A stretch of 30,309 nt of DNA from Acephala macrosclerotiorum (Eukaryota; Ascomycota; Leotiomycetes; Helotiales; Mollisiaceae): assembly GCA_014904845.1 (NCBI GenBank), contig MU119572.1, positions 4,885 to 35,193 on the forward strand, read 5' to 3'. Positions 20,243 to 30,309 of the stretch are shown here, piece by piece (within the stretch, counting starts at the first letter, position 1; the number at the start of each line of letters is the position of its first letter). A model generated the notes under the pieces. The model was given only the letters and a program-made list of their open reading frames with translations. It was not told the DNA's origin and did not search any database. The position numbers were made by a program, and so were the translations under genes.

Positions 20243-22362
20243 ATGTCCGCCAACGAGGCGGAGTGTTTGAGAACTGTGCTTTCTTGCGCCAGATGTCGAC
20301 GGAGGAAGATCAAGGTAGGCCCCAATCCTTGCCAGAATTGAGAAGTGTTCTAACGCGGCGCAGTGTGATAAACTCGTGCCGGCTTGTTCACGATGCCAGG
20401 CTGCTGGATCGGCTTGTACCGCCTTCAATCCTCGAGGCGAGACAGAGATTCCAAGAAGTGTAGTGCACTTTCTTGAACATGAGATCGCGAGTCTAGAGAA
20501 AGATTTGAATGACGCTAGCTCAGGCAAATATGTTGCTCAAAACTCTTCGCCATTGCCTGAGACGCAGCTGGATTTCGAGCATGGACGAAGACGAACTTTG
20601 CCAGATGTGCAGCCAGGCGAACAATGTTTTCTGAATGTGGGCAAAGGTGCTATGAGAAGAGCCCTCGTCGGCAGTGTCGAGCTTCAGAGCATGATCGGTG
20701 CAACGATGCCAGCAGGGACATGTCTGACTGATATGCTGTCTTCTGTTCGAATGGGTCTTACACCTTCGTATACACCATCATCACCAACGTTTCCAGAAGT
20801 AATACCAGCCCAAGTTTCTGTCTCCTCCAAACACGAAGATCAAGACTACGTCGATGCTTTGATACTTGTCCAACTTCCGAGACATGTCGTCAACAGTCTT
20901 GTCAAGAAGTACGTTCAACGAGTCCTTCCGATCTATCCGTTCTTGCACGAACCTACCATATGGCGACATGTCGAACACGCCATACAAAAACTGCCAGCTC
21001 AGCAAATCGGGCATTCATGTCTGTCAGTCCGACCAGACTACGACTTCTTGATCACCTATCTTATACTCGCCATTTCGGCTATGCTCGGCAGCGCTAAAAG
21101 TGGTCATGAAGCACGATGTATGGCATTGTCTGGATCTCTATTCTCAGAGGGCGTGCAGCATTTGTCCAGCAAAGCGCCATTCCCCAATGACCTAGCCGAG
21201 GTTCAGTCAACGCTACTCATCCTCCAGTATGCACTCATCAATCCTAAGTACGCCAATGTTTGGGTTCTGAGTGGTGTCGTGATGAGGTCTTGTCTGGATC
21301 TAGGTCTTCATCGCGAGGTGTCCAAGGATCTTGGGCTCGACAGTTTGACAATAGATATGAGAAGACAAGTCTTCTGGGTAGCTTATTGTATGGATCGGTC
21401 TATTTGCTCCGCATTACAACGACCGTTGTCGATTCCAGATCCAACGATCAATACCCTGTTCCCGGCACTCCCTCTCACGCAGATGGGAGCCTCGAGCAGA
21501 CCCAGCGAAAGCACTCGCCCTTCGACAGATCCAGTTTTCAAAACTGCAACCAAACATCATCGAAGTTCACTTTCAAGGAAAGCAGCTAGACGAAGGACAA
21601 ACATGGGATGATTGGCTAGCCGCCACTGATCAAAGTTTGCGGGACTGGTACGAGGTCCTACCTCCAGACGAAGACCCCGTTTGGTCCGAACTCGCTTTCT
21701 CTCAAGGCCTTACGAACCTCTACAGACCGTCGCCTCGAATGCCATTTCCTTCACAGAAGAGCTTGATGATAGCTTTTGAGGCCGCTTGTGGTTCAGCGCA
21801 CATATATCAGCAACACATCAAGTCGGGTTTCTTTCGACGCCCTTGGTTGGCTGCTCACAATACGTTCTCGTCTGAAATGGTAGCATTGTTCTGTCTAAGA
21901 TATGGGTATGGAGCTATTTGTGAGCGGTGGAATGCCGGGGAGATCTTTCAGATGACGAAGCGCTTCACGATGAACCTTCTAACGCTGTCCTCTCAAGGTT
22001 GGTCTGAAATCTCCAAATATGCCGGGACGTATGAGCGACTTCTTGGACCATTGCTTGATTCGGTGTTCACTAAGAACTCGTCGCCATCTAAATCCTTCGG
22101 TCCTGCACAGGACGCTGAACTGGCAAGACTGATCTATCCAGGTCCCGCGCATCTTGAGAAATTGCGGTTCGGTAATGCGAAGGTAACGTTGGATGAATCA
22201 TTCCAAGGCTTTGATGCTGCCATGTTTAACTGGGATGAAGACCTACCAAACAATCTGATGGATTGGGACAACGGCTTTGATTATAGCTCACCTGTAGGCC
22301 ATGGGACATTGCCTCTAGGAGACTCTCACTTCGTGACATCTGGCCAGTCTTGGGCGAGATGA
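20243..22362 (+). pseudogene. Zn2Cys6 transcription factor 1, with a frame break
   Basis: Exon 1 (20243-20314) starts MSANEAECLRT. A 49 bp intron (20315-20363, CTAAC branch site) splits the zinc cluster. The spliced product has C-X2-C-X6-C-X6-C-X2-C-X6-C at residues 14, 17, 24, 31, 34 and 41. The middle homology (fungal_trans) region includes RVLPIYPFLHEPTIWRHVE, YLILAISAMLGSAKSG and VFWVAYCMDRSICSALQRPL. After TINTLFPAL (about 21470) the frame changes. By about 21500 the coding frame is one base over (KALALRQIQFSKLQ, GQTWDDWLAATDQ) and runs cleanly to the stop at 22362, for about 690 residues in all. No good donor/acceptor pair explains the shift, so I call it a probable frameshift. A missed short intron or base error is possible. 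If active it would be a pathway-specific nuclear regulator of this cluster. Confidence 0.7.
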
Positions 22363-22743
22363 AATGGATTGTGCTACTGTATGAATATGTGTTGGATAAT
22401 TTCCACATCGAGAATTCATAATGTGCTTGAACAGACAAATTCTACACATAATGGCTATATTTAGACCCTGTTAACCTTTCAATGAGCTTGCGCCAGGCGA
22501 TGGCCCTAGATTTTAGTGAGTTAAACCCTGGGATCACAGGGCAAGATAGCGCCAACCCCACACGTCAGAACGCATGCTACCCCACAATATCCTTCCTCTT
22601 AATCTCTTCCATCAGCTCCATCCATCTCACAATTACAACAATCATCAAGCAACTCTCACTTTTCGCAACTAGAGTAACTACCTCCAATCGTAAATACAGC
22701 AACATGCTCGTTGACCTTCAGGCATAGCGATAGTCAACGCAAC
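22363..22743. promoter_or_regulatory. Promoter region of transcription factor 2
   Basis: A 381 bp stretch between the two regulators without a coding frame. The last 150 bp (about 22580-22730) is rich in C, T and A with little G, typical of a fungal transcription-start or 5' leader region. No specific site is called. Confidence 0.35.
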
Positions 22744-24755
22744 ATGGACGGGCTTCAAGTGGGGTAAGTAGCCTTCCTAACCACGCAATGCTGTGTCCAA
22801 TATCTCACCATTGGCAGCGAACAAGCGTCTCAAACGACTGCATCTGCGTCGCCTCTAGATCTGGCTGCGAGCCTGGAATTAGATAACAAGCTAAGAGCTG
22901 CCATTCAGCTCCTTCCGAGTTGCCAAAGATGCAAGAGGCTTCGCCGAAAATGTGATACGCGCCTGCCTTCGTACAAACTCTGTCTCAAAGCTGGCGTCAA
23001 ATGCTCTTTCTACGATCATTCTTTACAGCAGGTGTTACCTCGAAGGTTTGTTTGACAGCTCGTATGACTGTTCTTAAGCTCACGCTAACGGAATCTCAGC
23101 TACGTTCTCTCTCTTCTGAAACGAGCTCAAGAACTCAAGTCAACCAAAGATCCAAAGACCACTCTACCACATGTCGACAGGAGTCCTGAGAAGAGTATCC
23201 AAGAGCCAATATCTCCATTCGATGGTTCAAGAAGAAGCTCAATAAATTATGATGATCATTTCATGCTCTCCACGACGTCAGATCGAACGTTCCGTTTCTC
23301 CGGTTCCAGTTCAGTCTTCGTCCTCACCGTTCAGCTCGCGACTCAGGTCTTCGATGATCCTACTCAATTCGGGGATCCCGAACGTTTTTCAAATCTTGGT
23401 ATGATGGAGGAAGGAATTAACGATTCAGGTGCAATGGTTGCCACTCGCATCAGTATGCCGACAAAGGAAATGCTCTCCACCCTCATCGGACACTACACCT
23501 CCACCATGAACACGCTATACCCTTTATCGACGAATCAATGATACAGTCAGATCTAGAAATGTACCTCAGTGACCAAAACCAGAGGCCAGAATCGAAAAGC
23601 AGGTTGTCTGGCAAAGCTGCCTATCAATTCTTTCGCATCGCAATGATGTGTGGTGTTGCATGCGCTAACAAATCACGACATAAACCTCATCTAGTAGCTG
23701 TCGATGACGACTTCTATGCGAAAGGGTTAAAATATGTCGAAGCAGTCACATCCGAGGTATCCGGAGAGTCGCTGCAAGCGCTTCTTCTCTTGATTCTGTA
23801 CTGCCTCTTTCACCCGAGGAGAGGGGATATCTGGAAGCTCCTCGACTATGCTTGCCGTTTGAGTGTCGAACTGGGCTACCACACCGAGCTCCCACTGGAC
23901 CAAGAATCGAGCCGAGATATGGCATTACAAAGAAGTACTTTCTGGAGCTTGTACACCATCGAACGCATCGTATGACAAATCTTCGGCGGGCCCTCAGATT
24001 AGCCTGAGCAAATAATTACAACAGAATACCCCGGGATTCTAGCAACAGGCTCCCCAACAGATCAAGCTTCCGTCCAAGTATTCTCAGCAGCTCACCACTA
24101 TCGACTCGTATATCTCCGTTCAGAGATATATCGTGAAATATATCTTCCAACAGATCCACCCCACCATGATTTGGAATGGTTTGTTGAGCGATACTTCAGT
24201 CTCTTGTCATGGCACGAAGACATTCAGATGAACGACACCAATGATACGCTCGCAGGAGTTGGTACATCGACTTGTAACGTGGCTTTCCACTCGACGATTG
24301 TCTTTCAATTTCAACCTCTGCTTCTCAGAGTTCTATCTCAATCAGCAGACGTTCTCGATATCCCATTCACCGCCTCGGAAAGTTATCGTTCGGCTTGCCA
24401 ACTCATTCGGACTTATCAGAAAATAATCAGAGCCCCAGATGACACTGCTCCTGGAATCTATCCAATGACAATCATGAGTGCTCATTACATCTATTTGGCA
24501 GGCACGACCATCATGGCATACGCTCAGCTCTCGATCGAGGGACGAGTCCAAATCTTAGGACCTCTCACTCAAGGCAACCTTGAGCGCATACCCCAGCCAA
24601 TGGACTTCTCTGATATCTGGAGGATATCAAATGCCTGTCTAGCACTCCTGACATGGTGCACCACCACTTGGGAAGGCATGAGAGGCATGCAGGGCATGTA
24701 CAGGAAGATGTCCGAGAAGCTGCTTCCAGAGCTCGCTAGGCGGGGCATGGCTTGA
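22744..24755 (+). pseudogene. Zn2Cys6 transcription factor 2, degenerate
   Basis: Exons 22744-22763, 22818-23045 and from 23100 onward are joined by two 54 bp introns (GTAAGT...CAG; GTTTGT...CAG with CTAAC). The zinc cluster SCQRCKRLRRKCDTRLPS is followed by Tyr where the fourth Cys should be (codon TAC, 22972-22974), then KLCLKAGVKC. SYVLSLLKRAQEL is the linker/dimerisation helix. A base is missing in the C run at about 23520: MNTLY and PFIDESMIQSDLE are in different frames. Further on, a TGA (23973-23975) and a TAG (24000-24002) fall between FWSLYTIERI and EYPGILATGSPTD in one frame. The middle homology region is otherwise well conserved to LARRGMA. At least four lesions make it a pseudogene. 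Confidence 0.8.
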
Positions 24756-25032
24756 GATCGCGACGCGACTGAGTCAAGAGATATTAGCGTATTACCGATA
24801 CTGACTTGATATGACCCTGTGGGCCTGCTCTGCTATCTTCTCCAAAGGCGGGGTAGGAAGTCTGCGGACATCAGCGCTGGCGGGGCATGCAGGGACGACC
24901 ATTGAACTACGCCGCTCAAGCAGCCTTACCGAAGCATTGCTGATATGGATGGCCTGATGAATCTCAAGACTGAGCTAATAAGTACGATTGAATAGCATTG
25001 AAGATATTGGAAACATCGGAACGATTGACGAG

Positions 25033-26396
25033 ATGGGATTTGGCAGCAAGAGAATCGCAGTGATCGGTTGCGGCTTTGGTGGCATGGCATTCGTGAATGC
25101 TGCCCTCTACGCTGGCTTAGAGAACGTCGAGTTGTATGAGCAGGCGCCGGAATTCACAGAAGTCGGAGCCGGACTTAACATAACGAAAAATGCGAACATC
25201 ATGCTTGACGCGTATGGCTTGAAGGAAGCCATGCGATAGAAGTCGTCTCACGAACCGCCATGCTACATGGAGTACCGAAACTTCCAAACAGGCGAGGTTT
25301 TTGGACAGATTGACGAGTTCGGCAATCCCTCAAGTCGACAGATCCATCGAGCTCATCTCCTGGAGGTCATGAAAGAACGAGTTCCATACTCAATTCTGAA
25401 CACTGGCAAACGATTGACAGGAATCGAATGGGATGTTGCGAACAAGGAATACTATATCTCCTTTCAAGATGGGACAACAGCAGCGGCAGATATGATAATC
25501 GGCTGTGATGGGATCAAATCACAAGTTCGAGCTCATCTTGGCTTTGCAGACCACCCGAACTACTCAGGACAGATGGTATATCGCGGCTACGTCGAATACT
25601 CAGATCTCTCCCCCACCGCAGCCAAGGAACTTCGGAAAACAGTTGTATACAGAGGAAAGCAACGCCATATTTGACCCTTCCAATCGGAAATGAAGGTTCG
25701 AAGACTGCTCGCGTAGGAGTCATTGGCTTTATGACAGAGCTGCTCGAAGACTGGGTATCAGAAAGCTGGATGGCGAAGGCGCCCGTGGACAAGCTAGCAG
25801 AACATGTTGAAGGATGGGCTCCGACTGTGTAAGAGATTATTGAGGGTTTAAGGTTGAATGCTGAGAGGGGTTCTGATAAAGGTTTGATTTTGAAGCAGGC
25901 ACTTTTTGTGAGGGATCCGATTCTGAAGTGGTATCAGGTTCAAGATGGAGGTTGGCTCGGGGATCATACTGCTTGGGGATTCGGCGCATTCGACATTGCC
26001 TCATCAAGGTAATTTAATCAACAGATGAGGCCAGATCATGGGATGGTGGCTAACAAGCTCGCAGGACAAGGAACTTGTATGGCCATCGAGTCCGGCGTAG
26101 CACTCACCACCATCCTGAAGAGTTGGAAAGGAGACAATCTCGAAGACGCATTCTCGTTTTACCAAAGCATCCGCAAGCCAAGGACAGACAAAGTGACAAA
26201 GACGAGCGCTGAAGTAGGGAAGTTGGTAAGCGCGGATGTGCTAGAGGGGACTTCGCAGGAATTCAACCCCGAGGCATTGAGGGAGAGAATGAAATGGATT
26301 ATGAATTATAATGTGCTGATGGATGTTTATGAGCAGGGATCGAAGTACTTTGAGAGTGGCGAGAAGAGGGAGAGATTGATACAAGCGCAATTATAA
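25033..26396 (+). pseudogene. FAD-dependent monooxygenase (salicylate-hydroxylase-like), degenerate
   Basis: Starts MGFGSKRIAVIGCGFGGMAF with the FAD-binding GxGxxG, then VELYEQAPEFTEVGAGLNI. A TAG at 25237-25239 interrupts EAMR and CYMEYRNFQTGEVFG. The frame then continues through AADMIIGCDGIKSQVR (DG motif) to GKQRHI. One base is missing at about 25670, and LTLPIGNEG onward is in the next frame. That frame has a TAA at 25830-25832 and runs to KWYQVQDGGW. The flavin-binding ILLGDSAHS (about 25969-25995) and MRPDHGMVANKL to the end are each in another frame. No introns rescue these breaks. Intact relatives hydroxylate aromatic acids with NAD(P)H and oxygen, often just before ring cleavage. 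That would fit the LigB-type gene of this cluster. Confidence 0.8.
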
Positions 26397-26499
26397 ATCA
26401 AAATGAAAGCTCGAGATGACTACCTGATCTCCTTTTGTTTTGCGGACTGAACGTGTGCTGTGTGGTCTACCGAGGCCCGCACTTATACTATACTCACTA

Positions 26500-29400
26500 C
26501 GAACTTTTAAAAAATTATTAACATTTAAAATTAACTTTAAAAAATTAAATATTTATAATACTATATTCGATCGCTTTTAAATTTAAAATATAACGTATTA
26601 AAATATTAAATATATAATATAATTATTTTATTTTATTAATTTAATTTTAAATTATTATAATAAAAAAAAACGTTTTTAAATTTTATATTATAATTTTATT
26701 AATTATATCTACTACGTAATTAAAAAACTTATCATTAATAAATATATTAATACGTTATTAAAATTTGTTAAAATTTAAATTATTAAAAATTTTTAATATA
26801 TGTATTTAATTAAATTAAATAAAATACTCGAGTATATTAATATATTACGTTTAATAATCGTAGTTTTTACGTATTGAATATAAAAAATTAAATTTAAAAT
26901 TAAAAATATTAATATATTTTTAATTTTTATATTAATTTTTTTTAATTAAAATACGTAATAAATATATATATATATATTTCGATATTAATAATTTATATTT
27001 TTCTAATAAAAATCCAATTTATTTTTTAGTGTAAATTTTTATTTAATCGTAAATTTAATAAATAATTTTATAATTTAAAAATTTAATATTTATAAAACGA
27101 TTATAAAAAATAATCGTTTTTTTAAAAAAAATAAAATATAAAATCTCGTAATTATATCGATTATATTATAAACTTTTCGTAAAATTATAATAATTTCGTA
27201 TAATACTAATTAAATAATTTTTTTAAAAAAAAATTCGATTTTAAAATAAAAAATATTTTTTAATTTTAATATTTCGTATTATATTTAATTTTTTTTTTTT
27301 ATATATATTTCAATTTTTATTTTAATTAAATTTTTTTTTTTCGTAAAATTAATATAAAATTTAATTTAATAATATTTTAATCGTAATAAAAAAAATATTA
27401 TAAATTATATCGTTTTAATTTTTAATTATTTATATATTTATAAAAAAATTGAAAAAATATTAATTAATATATAAATTAATAATCGAAATTAAAAAAATAA
27501 TTATTTTAAATACAAATTATAAATTCTTTTTATTTATATTATATTTTAAAAAATCGTATTTTATATAATTAATAAATTTTTATTTGTAATATTAATCGCG
27601 TTATATAATTATTAAAAATATTAATAATTTAATGTATTTTAAACGCGATCGAGTTTTTATAATATAATATTTTAATCGATTTAAAAATTAATTAATAAAA
27701 TCGAAATTTATTAAAATTAATTTATTATAATAAAATAAATAAAATAAATAAAATAAATAAAATAAATAAAATAAATAAAATAAATAAAATAAATAAAATA
27801 AATAAAATAAATAAAATAAATAAAATAAATAAAATAAATAAAATAAATAAAATAAATAAAATAAATAAAATAAATAAAATAAATAAAATAAATAAAATAA
27901 ATAAAATAAATAAATTTTTATTTTTATTTTAAATTTTATTTTTATTTATTTTAATTATAAAATTATTTATATTAATAAATTTTTATAAAATTTTATTTAA
28001 ATTAAATTTTATTATAACGTTTATCGAATTATTATTTTTATATATTTATTATATTTTTTATAATTTTTTATATTCGTACGATTATTTTAAAATTATAATA
28101 TTAATTATAAAACGTTTTTTATTCGTTATTTTTAATTTTATTAAATAATCGTATAAAAATTACAAATTCGTATAAATAATAATAAAAATATTAAATAAAT
28201 TAAATTATTTTACGATTATATTAATAATTAAAATTATTATAATTATTATATTTATTTTATTAATTATTTCGTAAATTTTAAATATTAAAACGTTTTTAAT
28301 AATTTTTTTATATTTTGTAAAATTTTAATATATTAAATTATTTTTTATTTTAAAATTGTTTTTTATTTAAATTTTATTAATTATTATAATTATATATTTA
28401 ATTTACGAATTTAAATCGATATTATTAATATGCGAATTATTTATAAATACGAATATTTTAATTATTTTTAAATTTATCGAAATATATTAAATATCGCGTA
28501 ATAAATTATTTTATTATTATTTTAATTTTTTATTTAAAATATTTTCGTTTTTTTCGATTGAAATTTAATATTACGTAGTAATTAATAAATTAAAAACAGT
28601 TTTTAATTAATAAATAAACGTAATATATATTTTATATATTCGTTATTTTTAATTTTTAAATTAATAGATTTAATTTTTTTATTTTAATTTTTTAATTTAA
28701 ATTGTATTTTTTTTTTTTAATAATTATATAATTTTATTATTAAATATTAAATATTTTTTATTTATAATTTAATTTTTTTTAATTTTTTTTTTTAAATTTG
28801 TAAATTATAATATTAATAATTTTAATATATTATTTATTTATATATCGACGATTTCGAATATTTTTTTAATTAAAAAATAAAAATTATTCGTTAAATTGAA
28901 ATTTATAATTATATATATATTTATATAATATTTTATAATTATATTATAAAATTAAAATTATTTTTTAATTTATTCGTTAAATAATAAAAATTTAATAAAA
29001 ATAAATTTTTTTAATTTATTATTAAAAATTTAAATTACGATTTTCGTTTTTTCGTATAATTCGTTTATTATTTTATTTTTAATTTCGTATATTAATTTAA
29101 ATTTAAAAATCGAAATATTTTTATATATAATTAAATCGTATTATATAAATTTAAAAACGTTTTTAGTAAATTATTTTTTTTATTTTTTTTATTATAAAAT
29201 TTTTAAAAAAATTTTAAATATAATAATATATATTTTTTTTTAATAATTTAATTACGAGTTTTATATTCGTTTTTTTTTTACTCGTTATATAAATTATATC
29301 GATTATAATTTCTTTTTATATAATATTAATTGAAATTTTTATTATTTATAAAATCGTTATTATTATTATCGATATTCGTAAAATTAATATATTTTTATTC

Positions 29401-30309
29401 GAAATAAATCGTAAATTTAAATTTATTTTTCGCATTTTTCAATCGATTATAATATTTAAATTAAATAATTATTATTGTTATTTTTTTAATTTTTGTTTTT
29501 TATATTATTTTTATCGTTTTTAATTTTTCGTTTTTTTATATAATTCTCGTAAATTATTTTTTTATCGTTTTTTTAATTTATAATTTTCAAAAATATAATT
29601 TAATTATAATTAATTTAAAATTTATTAATATGTAAAATAATTATATAATATATTTTTTATTTATAATTTTTAATAATTTATATATTATTAATTTATTAAT
29701 TTACGAATAATATTTATATTGAAAATTTTAAAATATATTTTAAATATTAATAAAATAAATATAAATTAGTTCGATTTTATTAAATTATTATAAATTTTTA
29801 TTATTATTTATAATATTTATTTTTTTATAATATACTTTATTATTTTTTTCGATATAATTATATAAATTCGTTATAATAAAATATAATATCGTTTTATTTT
29901 TTTTAATTAAATTATATGTTTTAATTAAAAAAATATTTATTTTTATTATTACGATTTTTATTTATTATTTAAATTCTACGAATATAATTTTTTTTTTAAC
30001 GTTATAAATTAAAAATTTTAATAATTTTAAATACGTATTAATTTAATACTTTTTAATTACGTTTTATATTATTCGTATATATCGAAACAAATATTATATA
30101 ATATTTACGTACGATTCGAAATCGTATATAATTAATTAATTATAAATAAATACGTATATTAAAATTTAAAAAAAGTTTTATATACGTTTAAATTATTTAT
30201 TAAAAATATAATACTTTTAATATAATATTAATATTAATTAATAATTATTTTTAATTACGAATTAATAAAAATTTATTAAAAAAAACGAAATATAATAAAT
30301 TAAAAATAT
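26500..30309. repeat. A+T-saturated block, RIP-like, CpG-retaining
   Basis: About 3.8 kb of almost pure A+T to the window end. In sampled lines (28021-28080 and 29041-29160) every C is followed by G. No coding frame or recognisable element remains. It mirrors the block at 1-1870, so the gene island is framed by two such deserts. Inference: heavily mutated repeat DNA, probably heterochromatic. Confidence 0.8.
27731..27910. repeat. Perfect 9 bp minisatellite, 20 copies
   Basis: Twenty exact tandem copies of TAAAATAAA (27731-27910) followed by a partial copy. No substitution interrupts the array, unlike the heterogeneous A+T sequence around it, so it probably expanded by slippage after the surrounding mutation. 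Confidence 0.97.

Noticed and set aside
23973..24032. Intron (GTATGA...CAG) to remove the stops in transcription factor 2
   Set aside because: Splicing there would shift the downstream frame. Reading straight through keeps the correct frame on both sides, so the stops are real lesions.
26007..26024. Micro-intron GTAATT...CAG in the monooxygenase
   Set aside because: About 16-18 bp is too short to be spliced in fungi; treated as degeneration.
27731..27910. CRISPR-like or telomeric array
   Set aside because: There are no spacers, the 9 bp unit is pure A+T, and it lacks the TTAGGG telomere unit. It is a simple minisatellite.

Overview
The window looks like a nuclear contig piece from a filamentous ascomycete (Pezizomycotina; I cannot fix the class). 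The signs are 41-76 bp introns with GT...AG ends and CTAAC/CTGAC-type branch sites, fungal-specific protein families (Zn2Cys6 regulators, NmrA-like reductase, fungal FAD monooxygenase), and long A+T-saturated blocks of the kind left by repeat-induced point mutation (RIP). I see no RNA genes, CRISPR arrays or prokaryotic features.

Layout. Positions 1 to about 1870 and about 26500 to 30309 are almost pure A+T, and the few remaining C/G bases sit mostly in CpG. They enclose a gene-bearing island of about 24.6 kb. The left half of the island (2144-12085) holds six members of one F-box-like family. Three look intact (2144-2988, 3767-4611, 6191-6910, all minus strand). Two are clear pseudogenes (7472-8069 and 9072-11082). 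One is divergent, lies on the plus strand and has an early stop (11447-12085). Two transposon-like insertions lie in this array: a 1.19 kb Tc1/mariner-type element with about 190 bp inverted repeats and a TA duplication (4970-6157), and a 949 bp hAT-type element (9721-10669) with an exact 8 bp duplication, inserted inside the fifth paralogue. A decayed gene with an LPLEIRQRIY motif follows (about 12471-13303).

The right half (13614-26396) is a run of catabolic-type genes: a truncated LigB-type extradiol dioxygenase, an NmrA/isoflavone-reductase-like gene, a class II aldolase, a D-2-hydroxyacid dehydrogenase, an M20-family N-carbamoyl-amino-acid hydrolase, two Zn2Cys6 regulators and a salicylate-hydroxylase-like FAD monooxygenase. 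The gene types suggest a former cluster for breakdown of an aromatic or N-containing ring compound: hydroxylation, ring opening, then processing of carbon and carbamoyl/amide fragments. That pathway is inference. Most of the cluster is broken. The dioxygenase lacks its C-terminal part, the reductase has a one-base deletion, the dehydrogenase has two nonsense codons, the first regulator has a frame break, and the second regulator and the monooxygenase carry several stops and frameshifts. Only the aldolase and the N-carbamoyl hydrolase read cleanly through all exons.

The overall picture is an island between RIP-type deserts that holds an expanding and decaying F-box-like family next to a fossil catabolic cluster.
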